Origin: Bryopsis sp. KO-2023
Lineage: Eukaryota > Chlorophyta > Ulvophyceae > Bryopsidales > Bryopsidaceae
NCBI GenBank assembly: GCA_030272585.1
Contig: BSYQ01000004.1
Location: forward strand, 2,604,001 to 2,668,000
DNA: 64,000 bases
Direction of reading: 5' to 3'
Shown here one piece after another: positions 41,934 through 53,158 of the stretch. A model generated the notes under the pieces. The model searched no databases. It was not told the origin of the DNA and saw nothing but the letters and a program-made list of their open reading frames with translations. Both the position numbers and the translations under genes were made by a program. Position 1 is the first letter of the stretch. Every line of letters starts with the position of its first letter.

Positions 41934-43527
41934 TTAAGATTTCGTCTCAGACATGAGACTTGAGTATTCCTCATCGAGGAACTTTTTGAACGCTCCAATC
42001 TCCCTTTGGCCTACAAACATAGAAATCAAGCTTAAAAAAAAAACACTGAAAAACGAAATGACAAGAAGCCATGGATCGACTTTTGCAAGAAATTGATGGT
42101 GTACAATTGGAATTTAGACCAGGATTAAATATAATAATCTGTCCACATGTGGGTGGGGTAGGAACAACACCACTGAGGGAATAACGGGTAAATGAAACAG
42201 CTGGAGGATCGATTTTATAACAGAATCTGAGGTTTTTTACATAGATTCTTCTACTTATATCCAGTTGAAACTCCTTTTATGTTGGGAAGAGGGGGGGGGG
42301 AATCGAAATGGAGAGAAACAGACATCACACAACACGTTTTATAAAAGATGAAAAATGTCAAGTCATCGGTGTTCTCACCCTTGTATGCCCTCTGTTCTTC
42401 GCCCCCAAAAAAGAGTTTCAAAGTTGGATAACCTTTCACCTGGAAAATCCAAGAAGCAAAACAGAGCTCAGATCTTCGACCAATGAACATGACATTCAAG
42501 GCAATAACAAGAGAACCATGTCTTAACGAAACCACCAAAACGCGGAAAAAAATGGAAGTCAAATTTTCCCACACGCGAAACCACTGTCTGCATGTTTTGT
42601 CTGATGCCAGCGATTCACAAAAGAAAGGAAAGGTGGTTTTGCATACCTGTGCTTTGGAGCAGACTTCCTTGTCGGTGGTGCAATCGACATGGGCAATGTT
42701 CACGTCCGGTTTGTCTTTGAATTCATCCCCGAGGTCTTTCCAGGTTCCAGCCAACCTCTTGCAGTGGCCTAACATCAGCATTCCACAAAATTTTTTATGC
42801 CCCCCCCACTTCATTCCTTTCAAATCTTTTTTTGTTTTTGTTTTTTCAATTCTTGGCGGGAATAAAATAGTTGAAACATGAGCAAACCAAAATGTGCGCC
42901 TGACGAGTTTTTTTTATTTCTCAAACACGCAGGGCAAGGAGCGTCCTGGTCTGACGACGACGGGCGTCAGCAGGGATCTTGCTTTTCATTTCTTTCCGTT
43001 CTTTTTTTTTTTTTTTCAGCGGACGTCTGGGCCGTTGCACTCACCACACCATGGAGCGTAGAATTTGATGAACCACAGCGAACCGTCCCCGGTCTGATGT
43101 CGCACACAAAACAAGACAAGATCAATACCCAATACACACCAGAAAAATGTCACAAACCGTGTTCCAGGGACCAACCCACAGAACGGCGTTTCCAGAAGAT
43201 GCCAAAACTCAATATGGACGGAACCAAAACAGTGTCCAGTTTTCGGAAAGTGATCTGATCTGGGGGGAAATGCGCCATCAAGCGCGATAAAGGAACCCAA
43301 CCCCGATCACGGATCCCTTGAGAAGGATATTTCGCCAAAACAACGAGCTAAAGTCGGGTGGTATTGATTCAGGGAACGTTGCTCCCCTATCGAAATACCT
43401 GTTCGTCAAAGTCGGTGGAGGTCAGGTGCACGACGTTGGCTCCACCGAACTCCGTCGAACAGCTGCCGTTTTGCAACAGCGCCGAGATCACGAGACACCC
43501 GAGCGCCAACCGTCCCAACGAAGCCAT
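41934..43527 (-). CDS. Single-domain protein disulfide isomerase-like protein
   Basis: Five exons (43527-43399, 43093-43045, 42768-42647, 42439-42379, 42010-41934) chain in phase to 145 residues. Residues 1-23 (MASLGRLALGCLVISALLQN) are a signal peptide. A single thioredoxin domain follows: [31 protein letters not shown], then VKGYPTLKLFFGG. The active site CGHC is the classical PDI motif; an intron splits its glycine codon. The cis-proline is in GYPT. There is no KDEL-type ending (it ends SETKS), so retention in the ER would need another signal. It likely oxidises or isomerises disulfides in the secretory pathway. An ATG at 43536 could add three residues. It is head to head with Whirly, 442 bp apart. 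Confidence 0.93.
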
Positions 43528-43969
43528 GGCTGTCATAACGTCCCAACTGAAAAATGCTCGTCGAAAAGTTGAAGTGAAGAAACTGGAGAATAGAAATTTC
43601 GAAGCCACTTGATGCGTTGGTGCTGCTCGTCGTCACAAGTCGTCACAATCGTCACGTAATCTGCTGTATGTGTGTCTGTTACGGAACCTTCGTGTAACGT
43701 AATGGAGGTGAAAGAGAGCTGAGAAAGTTGTTCCGATTTGGGATGGGTTTTTTTTCCTGTGTGGGGATATATTGAAAGAAGGTTGTTGTGGAGCCGCCAG
43801 CACTGAAACTGAGCCCTCCAGACAAAACTGGAAGGAAAAAGGGTTTATGACTGGTATAGTGAAATAGACCTGGATGAGGGGCTTCAACTCGACAGCTACG
43901 ATCTGAAGAGAAGATCGTCTGTCTGGCCAGTCAGTCACAAATCAAGCCAAATGGACGTATTTGCCCAGA
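43528..43969. promoter_or_regulatory. Divergent promoter between PDI-like gene and Whirly
   Basis: Opposed start codons lie 442 bp apart, so both promoters are expected here. No motif is claimed. Confidence 0.45.
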
Positions 43970-45488
43970 ATGCAACGGCTCCCCCCCCAAATGACGACTT
44001 CAGCTGCTTTTTCGGCTGGGCGGTTGGTCGCATCTGGGCGCTTTATCAGGAACCACTGGGCGTCATGTCGGAATCCACACGCGCGAGTTTCGAGATTGTT
44101 CTCCAGCCAGGTGCGAGGGGTGGAGCAAACTCCAGCATTTCTCAAATCCGTGTCTTCAAATCATGGTGGAGCGCCACCGTTTGGTGCATTCACATCCAAG
44201 GGTTTACATGCATGTCTAGAAAAAAACCCAAATGGAACAGGGCACTTTCCAAGATGGACAAAACAATGTTTTTTGTAGCAAGATCCGACATGACACCAAC
44301 AGGATCAGGATTTTGCGATTTCTTTGATAAATTTGTCTAGGGTGATTTACCGCAACCCAGAAGTGTGGATGAATTGCTCCAGTTACATCCACCAGAACCA
44401 TTTTCACAACCGCAATCGTCACAGGAAAGGGCCGAATTTGCCGCACTGAATCAACGGTGAGGGGGAGAAAATTTAACTAGAAAAATATCGACTGTTTGCA
44501 CAGCTTGGGAGAGAAAAAAATAATCGATCCAAAGAAAGGATACTGCTCGTCACCGGACGTGCTTCTTGCATTCGAGAGGATTTTTGAAAATAAAAAGAAG
44601 AAGAAGAAGAGGGGAAAAAGATAGTTTTTCCGTTGTTATAATCTGTAATTATTTTATTTTATTTTTCAGTCGTATCGCAAATGATGAATAGATTTTGAAA
44701 GAAAGGGGGGGGGGGGGGGAAGACATGTATTTTAAACCACAGTCTACGATAAATAAAATGACACATTTTTCATTTCAGCAAAAAATGCCAAACAAAAAGA
44801 AAGCACCAAATCGAATGCCCAATTTTTTATTCCATTCACAATCACATTGTTTTTGTTTTTGCTTTTTTGAAAGTAGAAGTTGCCCCTTTTTTTTGTTCGA
44901 TTTTAAATTTCAGGTATAAAGCGGATCTCGCTATTTTCAAGAGAAGCGGGGCGATCAACATGAACCTGATCATGCCCACATGGAAAACAGTTACAGGAGG
45001 AACCAGGGTGCGTTCGCGGCAAGGTGGCCTTCTTATCGAGTTTGCACGGGGCACCGGGGAGAGGACGTATGACTGGGAGAACAAAAAGGTGGTTTTGGGG
45101 TGCAAACTCAGAAAAATATTTGAAAAACTTTATTCAAATAATCATTATGGGTAGATATTTTGGGGGTGTTTGTTCACACAAGCACTACTCCTTTCTTCTT
45201 TATTTATTTTATTTATTTATTTTTTTTTTTCAAATGTGTTACATCGAGGCAAACCGCCCCATGTAGCCCGTCCACTATACAGATGAGTGATATGGGCCCT
45301 CCACTCTAATAATAATTGTCTGTACTACCCCTGTCCCGAATTTACTCCGAAAAAACAACCTGCTAGAATAAAAATCACCCTTCTTCCGAGTCAGTGCGTA
45401 AATTGTACATACGAACACAAAATTCCACTAGTACCCTTAACCCAATTTCCGAAGCAAACAGCCCCTCCTGCCAAATCAGGGGTTCTAT

Positions 45489-45551
<63 letters not shown>

Positions 45552-46787
45552 TCTTTTTGTTTTTTCATTTTTCTTTCAGATTTCTGTTTTTTCATCTTTT
45601 GTTTCTGCGTCGCATTTTTCATCTTTTTCGTTTCTTTCATTTGGAGTATCGTGGGACCCTGGGAAAAAAGGGTGGTTTGAAAAAAACTATAGTAAATAAC
45701 AACAAAAGTAAAATTTTTTTTAAAAAAAATATAGGATTTTTTCCCCTATGGTGCATGCATGTGCAATAAAACCTCCAGCCAGGTTGTCCGACTGTCTTTG
45801 TCAGGACAGGAAGGTAGAAAGCGATTTTACCCTGTGATCTCATCAGATCAGATCAGATCGCTTGGATCTGCTGTGAACATTGGTTTTGGATGTGCAAGTC
45901 CGAGAACTTGCGATCCAGCTTTCAGCACATCCAAACCAGTGAAAGAAAGAACTACGATAATATAATACATTCAGAAAGCACTTCTTTCTTTTGGCAATTC
46001 TGGTGCCTGCACACCCCCTCCAGCAACGATTGAATAGGTTTTTGTGGATGGAATTGCAGACCTTTGCCATGTCCCCTGTGGAGTTGGCCACGTTGCTCGA
46101 CGAACCAACAAAGCCTCACGAGTTCATTCACGACCCGAACATCAATGCAAGGTAACCATATGGATTAAAAGAATCCACAGAGAGAGAGGGGGGGGAAGAG
46201 GGACTTTTTCCTCAATTTCCATGAATGTCTGCACAATGAGCATCAATATATTGTTGTTAGACCACTGCAATGCCTGTCTGGAGTCGAGGTCACTGTGCCT
46301 TCTATTCTGGGAAACTTATAGATTGGAGTGCGAATGCCAGTTTCCAAAAAAACAAAACGAAATACTGATCTACACAGAAAGGGAAAGAAAGAGGCATTCC
46401 TCAAGAAATCGAAGAAAAATTTTCCAGGGAAGTTTTCTTTTTTTTTAAATCAAAACAGTTTTCCCAAAAATTCTAGATTAAGGGAAACAAAGCCCTCTCG
46501 AGAAAAATAGAATTATGGTTTCTTTTCATGATGGTATTCTGATCCATCTTCACAATGGATTTGTTCGGTTTTTGTGCAGTTCGCGCGGCTCCATTATTAA
46601 AGTGTTCCAATGCACGATGGCCGAGAGGGGCCTTTTCTTTAAATTGAGGGTGAAAGAGAGAGATAGCACCGAGGAGTGGAGCATCAGCATCCCTGTATCC
46701 AACGGGGAGTATAAGCTCTTTCAAATAATTTCTGCATATACATTGCCATATTTGATGGGTTTCGATCAAGTCGTCAATCAGAAGTAG
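43970..46787 (+). CDS. Whirly-family single-stranded DNA-binding protein
   Basis: Five exons (43970-44110, 44341-44456, 44914-45088, 46060-46151, 46580-46787) chain in phase to 243 residues. Residues 1-47 form a transit peptide with many Ser/Arg (SAAFSAGRLVASGRFIRNH). The Whirly domain follows: YKADLAIFKRSGAINMNLIM, GGLLIEFARGTGERTYDWEN, FAMSPVELATLLDE, FIHDPNIN and ending YTLPYLMGFDQVV. These match plant Whirlies block for block (YKGKAAL, GERKYDWEKKQ, FALSPTE, EFFHDP, LPHIMGWD). Plant Whirlies form tetramers that bind single-stranded DNA and stabilise organelle genomes. The KGKAA motif reads KADLA here. Intron 4 is 970 nt with a TTTA microsatellite. Its presence supports a plastid-bearing lineage. 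Confidence 0.92.
45486..45555. repeat. (TTTA)n microsatellite
   Basis: About 17 copies of a TTTA/ATTT unit in intron 4 of the Whirly gene. Confidence 0.95.
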
Positions 46788-47288
46788 CTGCTTCAAAAGG
46801 GGCAGAGTGTGACTGGGGTTTTTGTAATGAACTCTCTGGTGCCAACGGACCAAAGAGTGGTGGCTTTTGTGAATTGTTCAGTGCTGATGGTGTTCCTGGG
46901 TTTTCACCCAAGGGCTATCTGGCATGCAACGAACCATTTTCCTTTTTTGAAATCCTGGGATTGTTCGCGGTATTTTCAACACACTGTTGGTTTTGGCTCT
47001 GGAACACACAAAAATGCTCCCGCAAAAAAAGAACATGAACTTACATTGCCAAGGAGAGTGCACACCATGCAAAACAAATCCTCACAGTACATCTTATCTT
47101 CCCACCATCCTCACGAAATCACCAAAGGAGCTGCACCAAAAATCTGTTGTTGTGCCACGTGTGCGGAGTTTCACGCCCTTTTCACGAAAACGGTTAGAGA
47201 ATGACGACTTTGACGGTATAAACGTCTAGTGCATGCCTCGCGCACCCACACGTTTTCGAGACTTCGTTTCTGGTGCACACAGCAAGCA

Positions 47289-48057
47289 ATGGACTCTCGA
47301 GCAATCGTCGCGGCTTCACTGGCTCTCATCGGCGCACTCTGGGTGGCAAGACCCTGGAGGCGTCGCCGAGGGAGCCAGGAGAACAACCAAGCGGCCCTCT
47401 CCGGGAGGCCCACTCGTGAAGAGAGGGAGCCACGGGGTCCCCCAGTAAGTTACTTGTCATCGATGCCTTCTTTTCCCTCGCTCTGGTGGTTATTTGAAGG
47501 AAGCGACCGCAAAGCATCCGCAGCGCGTGCACCTGATGTGTTCGAGATGGCATCAATGAGACAGGAGTTTGACATCGCCTGTTGCCCTGGTTGGATGTGC
47601 TGCAGGCCGAAGTTCCTGGGCTCTCCAACCAGGAGATGCTCCAGGTGGATTTGGGCGTCCACCGGCGGCTGGTGGAGCAGCTGGTGAGTCCCCCCGTGAT
47701 GGGCCTTGGACTGCATGATGTGTGGAAGGAAATCTATAAACCGAGAAAACGGTGGCTTGCGTGCAGGAATCCCTGGAAGTCTATGACCCTGAGGAGAAGG
47801 TGCCGATGGCGAAAGCCGACCTTCTGAAGACGAGGGAGGACCTGATCCAACGGGTCCAGCTCCTTCGGCCGGGGGACCCTGGGGCCAGCTCCTGGACCCA
47901 CTTCCGGAGAGGTAAGCGATTGCGCCAACCATCAACTGCTTATGCATGCAAAAGGACTGTTGAATGTCGCACCAGTGATGGCTGGTGGTGCGATTCAGTG
48001 GTCTTGAACACCGTATGGCGACCTTGACAATACGTGTGTCGATTTTCAGGGCAGTGA
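47289..48057 (+). CDS. Small membrane-anchored protein of unknown function, copy B
   Basis: Exons 47289-47444, 47606-47683, 47767-47911 and 48050-48057, with the same layout as copy A, give 128 residues. Exons 1 and 2 encode the same residues as copy A; exon 3 differs at three residues (for example KVPMAK versus KAPMAK). The intact frames in both copies argue that each is functional or only recently duplicated. No domain recognised; the hydrophobic N-terminus suggests an anchor in the ER or another membrane. The 8-nt final coding exon is uncertain. Confidence 0.55.
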
Positions 48058-48084
48058 GCCCCCCCAAGGGGGGGAACAGCGAAA

Positions 48085-48168
48085 GGCGACCGCCCAAATC
48101 GTCCGACCATGGCCTGAGCCGGGCCATGGTCAAAGATGTAGGCCCGTGGAGGGTAGAGGGCGGTCGCC
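48085..48168 (+). other. Nested hairpin downstream of copy B
   Basis: Same element as at 40334-40417: outer stem 48085-48095 with 48158-48168, inner stem 48105-48114 with 48122-48131. Both stems remain perfect in both copies. Confidence 0.7.
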
Positions 48169-48769
48169 AGGCCGGAGGGTGTGGGTCGGGCATGGGATTT
48201 TTTTTCTTTCCGCCCGGTCTAGGAGGTAGGTCGAGCAATCACCCCTTCCGATTTCCTTTCTGATAACATGTGTCAAGATCACCTGTGTGAAATTTGATCA
48301 ATTTTCCAGCTCAAGTGCGCTGGATTTCGTTTTAAAGCAGATGTATTTTCATGGGGTGACAACAGGCACTCAAAACACGCTCCTTCACGAGAAGAAGAAA
48401 AAACTAGGAACAAATAGAATATAAACCGAAGGCCTGGGCCCAAAATTTATCTTAGTAGAAAGGAGTTCAGCTGAAGGAGTGCTCCCAAGAGATGGCACCC
48501 CTCTTTTCGACAGGAGCCAAAGGGCGTGGATCCAAATCAGGCATACCTTTGGATCAAGGTATGGACTGTGGCGGTTTGATGCAGCGGAGGCAAATTTGTG
48601 CGAAGGAAAGGATGGATCGAATTTCATTGTCATTTTACAAATGCCTTCCATCAGGATCCGCATCGAGTGCCCCAGGGTCTGACAGACGATGTGCCTTGTT
48701 CACACTCAAGCAACATCACCTCCTCCCATCCCTCCTGTTTTTCCAATTTCCCCCGCTGAGGTCCCCACG

Positions 48770-49776
48770 ATGCAGATTGCGCTGTGCTCTTGTGGCGCCA
48801 TCGGCAGTTCCCGCCGCCCATATGTCGCCCGCGGGATACAGCGGGGTGCAACGTTCAGGAGTAGACTGGATAAGGTCGGCCCAAGGTTGGTGCTTGTGCA
48901 CTTCTGTTTTTCTACCTCTTGTTTTTCTAACTCGTGTGAGCCCCAGCATTTTATTTTATTTTTTTTGGGGGGAGAATCTCCTCTAGGTCCTGAGTCATGC
49001 AAGCAGCTGGTTATGGTCCAGTCATTTCACCCCAACAACAGCAAGACATTTGTTGTGAGATGGACCCCCTGTTCGATGCGCTAGATGGGTTGAATTTTGC
49101 CCTCTTCTTTTTAAAATCTTAACCCTGAGCTTCTTTCCCAGTTCAGACAGCAACGACTGCTGGCAACGGAATTCGACGACGTGGAGGCCGAAACAACAAA
49201 TGAGTCAGCAGTGAAAAATGTTGCAGATGATACTTCACCAAGAAAGTAAGTTAGGGAAAAATAACATAAATAAATGAGGCTTCTGTTTTCCTCCTGCTGG
49301 GCATTGCAGTATGTTTGGGAAAGCTCAGCCTCTCCACAAATGTTGCCTCAACTCCACGTTTTCCTTTTCTCGAAATTGATTTTTCTGTTGATGTAGCTTC
49401 ATCCACTGTTGAAATGAGTGGATATAGACCCACCACTCTCCGAAATAGCAAAGTGCCATGCCACCAAAATCCCACGTGCATTTCGAGATCTCGTATGAGT
49501 AGCAGGGAGTGAGGCCTTTTCCTTTGATATATGTGATTCTAGGAATATTCCTTACAAAAGCTGCAGCGAAGCCATAAATGCAGGCCTGGAGATGTACAAA
49601 AATGAAAAATACCAAGCGGCACTGGATGTGTTCTCGGATTCACTGGAATTGCCAGGGAAGGGAGTGGTGCGAATGGGAGGGCGATGCAAGGAGTACAGGT
49701 GAGTGTCAGATATCTATCATGCTTGGGTGAAAGTTAGGTTTTTTATTCTCCCCCGATGATTCTGGGGTGGTGTGTG

Positions 49777-49809
<33 letters not shown>

Positions 49810-50318
49810 TTCAAACTATAAAAAATTTGATGGAATTTACAGTAAAGATGTTATGAATACAGTCAAGAATAATCAATCAAACAACTGCTCTTGCAATAAT
49901 TGGAAGGATCGTCTTTTGAAAGCAGAGGGGAAGGGGGGGGGTCTGGCGAAAGGTGGTTTCTCAAAAATTTGACTTCATGTCAGCACCTCTCGATCGAGTA
50001 TTTTCTTTTGTGCAATCTTTTCCTGCATTGTATTACAGCTGTCCCAGCGAAGGGGAGGAAAATGCGGCGCTGTACAACATGACTTGTTGTTATGCCAAGC
50101 TTGGCCAAATGGAGGGGGGGCTGGTGTGTTTGGAGGGCCTGTTGGAGAATGGGTTCGAGGATTTTGAGCAGATTGCAAAGGATTCAGATCTGGATGGACT
50201 GCGGGGCGCACAGTTCAACGAGATTGTTGGAAAATACGACACCATAGGGTCGAAGGTATCCAAGATGATGGGCAGCAAGAAGAAAGTAAACTCTGACAAA
50301 CCGTGGCTGACCTGGTGA
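48770..50318 (+). CDS. TPR protein, probably plastid-targeted
   Basis: Four exons (48770-48885, 49147-49245, 49543-49698, 50039-50318) chain in phase to 216 residues. Residues 1-40 (MQIALCSCGAIGSSRRPYVA, then RGIQRGATFRSRL) look like a transit peptide. Residues 75-175 form TPR-like helices: EAINAGLEMYKNEKYQAALD, then NAALYNMTCCYAKLGQMEGG, LVCLEGLLENGFEDFEQIAK and SDLDGLRGAQFNEIV. The YNxxCCYxKLxQ plus GxEDFxxIxxDxDLxxLR pattern is seen in plant chloroplast TPR proteins. Function is probably in plastid protein or photosystem assembly, but that is inferred. The acceptor of exon 2 was chosen (49147 rather than 49141) because only that one keeps the frame open. Confidence 0.75.
49771..49809. repeat. 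(TGTC)n microsatellite
   Basis: Short TG run followed by about eight TGTC copies, in the last intron of the TPR gene. Confidence 0.9.
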
Positions 50319-50539
50319 TGTCCATGAGTCGAGTTGGGGTTGAGCCTTATTTCGGTGTCTTGATTTGGTTAGATCTGAATGCATGAGTGATCGTGGATAA
50401 GTATCTTGGGGATTATTTCTTTTTGGATATTTTCTTTTCTTTCGCCCACCCTCTTGTTCGGGCATGGATGAGGCATCGCGGCGAGAAATGGACGAGCCAT
50501 CTTTGGGTATTTGTGTGTTGTGCCGCTTGTTTGGTTAAA

Positions 50540-52926
50540 TTATTCCATATCCGTGGCTTTTTGAGACTCGCCCCCATCTTGGATTGGGACGTCTCTTCTT
50601 TCCGATCCGTTATCCGCAGCAGTTATCTCTTCCTCCAGTTGCCGCCTCTTTTCGACCAAGTTTAAGGAGGCAGTGGTGGGAATTTTCGTCTTGGAGTCTT
50701 CCACATCGTCGAAATCCAATTCCATCAACTTTAGCTCCAAGGCATACCCCATGCAATGCCCCTTCCTGTGCTCGGCCTTGACTGATGGTGGCAGATCCCT
50801 GTTGTCGACCTCGCCGGAATTTTCCTCTTCCCCCTCCTCCTCATCTGAATCGCCTGTTTCCAGCGCCCCCACTTCCCCCATGCTATCTGGTGTCAGCACC
50901 TTGAGTGCGGAGAGGGTCTGTGCAAGTCGCTCACCAGCCTTGGGTAAAACAGCAGACATGCAGAGTCATTGATGGGTTTGCTTCCCTGCCAATTCTACCA
51001 TACAGAGGGAGGTTGTGCCTCTTGTTTGCTGGGTTCCCAAGTTGTTTTATTGCTCTCGATTTGGGCAACTGAAAGATTAGGGGGACTGTTTCATGGCCAT
51101 CATCAATTCATACAAATTGATGTAAATTATGGCCCACAGCATGGACATCGCAAGATAATAAGGTCTTGTTAATGCTGAATGGCATTCCTTATTTCCAGTT
51201 CACTCAGTTGGGGGTAATCTCAGAAAATGATCAGTTTTGGGGCCACGAAAATAACGTCATCCGTTTTTTGATCCTTTTTTTTTTTGCCACTTGAGGGCAA
51301 TTAAAAGTAGAAATTTTTATGGAGGTAGTTGAGTACATTTTTCATGTTCTTGTTGGGCATGTGAGGTGGATGTCAGTGACATACTCGATTGGTTGCGTTC
51401 TTTGGATGGCAATAAACTAGGGCATCATGAATGGCTGTCCAAAGGCGTGGCAGCCTCATGGGGCCGAGCTGTGAAAGATCCACGCTCTCCTGGACACCAG
51501 GTTTTTCTCCTGCTTCGAACAGAGCGGCCTTGGAATCCTGAAAAAGTAGTGGTGGAATCACACATAGATTCTCGCTGACTTGATGGACTCCATTAGAAAG
51601 AAATACAATGAAAAATAGACCCAACGGAATATATATATATATATACCTGTTCCAGGCCGTGGGCATCGATGTTGCCAGTCCATTGTCCCGACATTTTGCA
51701 CACAGACTCCCAACCGTTTCCTGCAAGGCGCTCGATGCTTCCTTTCAAGCCACCGTCTCGAAAAAAATTAAGCACGCAGGAAAGCCCAGTGGACGCACAT
51801 TTGAACACCACATCGCCTGGTTCGCACACATATCTCTCATTCCGTATGCCGACCAAACAAACACCAGAAAAATTCATCTGGGTCAGCTGTTGGCAAAACC
51901 AGCGCCCATCCCTTTTTGGTTCCACGACCATTCCTACCTGCGACACACCTTTCAGAAAAACGCGGCACGCCTCCGATAGGGGATCCTCAAACACAACATC
52001 TGGGAAGTTGAATTCGTATTCTTCCATGTGTCTCGAGAAGCTGACTTTCCCTTTCCCTTGGAGTTCCACCTTTAGAAAAGAAGAACGCAAAAGGAACAGT
52101 GACTTTTCTTGTGATTGCAATGCGATGTTCAAGATCTTTTAAACTGGTGGCGAAAAGCCGAAACGAGGAGTGCATACTTTGACAAAACTCTTCCTCGAGA
52201 GCGTTTTCCCCTGAGCACATGCCACTGGTCGAATATCCGCTCGAAACACCCCGCACAAGTTGCCCTGTTGAAAAAATAGGTGGAATGCTGTGTTGATAGC
52301 GAATCACTGTGCAACATCAGTGCTCCATACACGAAAAGGTTTGAAAGTCGTCGTATATTTTCATCGATTATATTCACACCGGGAAGGCTCTCTTCAGAGG
52401 AGTCTCCTCCGCATCGAGACTGCATATCTCGTGGACCAATGCTCGCCTCGTGGCGCCGTTAGCTTCGGCTTCTGCAAAACAACAGATCAAAGAGCTGTGA
52501 TCAGAAAAGTTCGACAGACATGCGTGCAGCAACATATCCCGCCGCCGTCTGTGTTCATAACGGGGTGTGTGCGCACCTATCTCTCTGTGGGTGAGATAAT
52601 GCGCCCCAAGGAAATGGAGCGGGGCGTCTTCCGCATCGTCACTCGGTTTCAAAATATCCGTGAGAAATGTGAGGATCACCCTGGCGACTGCCAGCATTCG
52701 ATCCAGAGATTCCTGTGTGCTCTCTGCAGCCGAAATAAGCGATCCATGCGACCAATACACATCTTTCTGTTGCGTCGACACACTAGCACTCTCAACGCAC
52801 AAGGCTCGACGGTCAAACTTCGTTGCACCTCCTGTTACTTGCCCTCACCCTCGCAACAACGCGCTCTCTCGGCTTCTTTTTCCTTTTGGGATTGAACAGC
52901 GATGGCGGCTCGACGGCGGTAGCCAT
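50540..52926 (-). CDS. Oxysterol-binding protein-related (ORP-like) protein
   Basis: Six exons on the minus strand (52926-52839, 52471-52380, 52264-52178, 52069-51647, 51537-51385, 50938-50540) chain in phase to 413 residues. The middle has VELQGKGKVSFSRHMEEYEF, a CASTGLSCVLNFF stretch and a segment WESVCKMSGQWTGNIDAHGL followed by KAALFEAGE, which aligns in sense with the ORP block around the GxW and LFDA motifs. LGPMRLPRLWTAIHDAL resembles the C-terminal SxxLW region. The family fingerprint EQVSHHPP is not visible, so this is either a divergent member or a shortened domain. ORPs move sterols or phosphoinositides between membranes. The C-terminus is acidic and then coiled-coil-like (LVEKRRQLEEEITAAD). 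Head to head with MPDU1. Confidence 0.55.
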
Positions 52927-53158
52927 CAAAATCACCTGATCTCAGGCGATAGGAGCTTCCAATGGTGCTCCGAGCTAGGGCCTCCTCGCTGGCTTACATG
53001 TTCGACATGAGCACTTGATTCTTTGATTTTAATTGGGACAATGTATCATCATCTTCAGACGGTGACGGGGAGGGGGGTTCAATTCGGTTGGAAGAGGTCG
53101 TGCCAACCAGAAAGTGGATTTCGTTGCTCATACTGAGACTGTCGCCGGCGTATCGAAC
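52927..53158. promoter_or_regulatory. Divergent promoter between ORP-like gene and MPDU1
   Basis: 232 bp separate the two opposed start codons. No motif is claimed. Confidence 0.5.

Larger units (their letters stand above)
47152..48345. repeat. Right arm of the inverted duplication
   Basis: Inverse copy of 40152-41352. The spacer between arms is about 5.8 kb and carries the PDI-like and Whirly genes. Both copies of the duplicated gene point outward from the spacer. Confidence 0.92.

Noticed and set aside
43951-44110. Alternative start MDVFAQNATA for the Whirly gene
   Set aside because: That frame leaves exon 1 in phase 1 and meets a stop in exon 2; the frame starting at 43970 gives a transit peptide and chains in phase.
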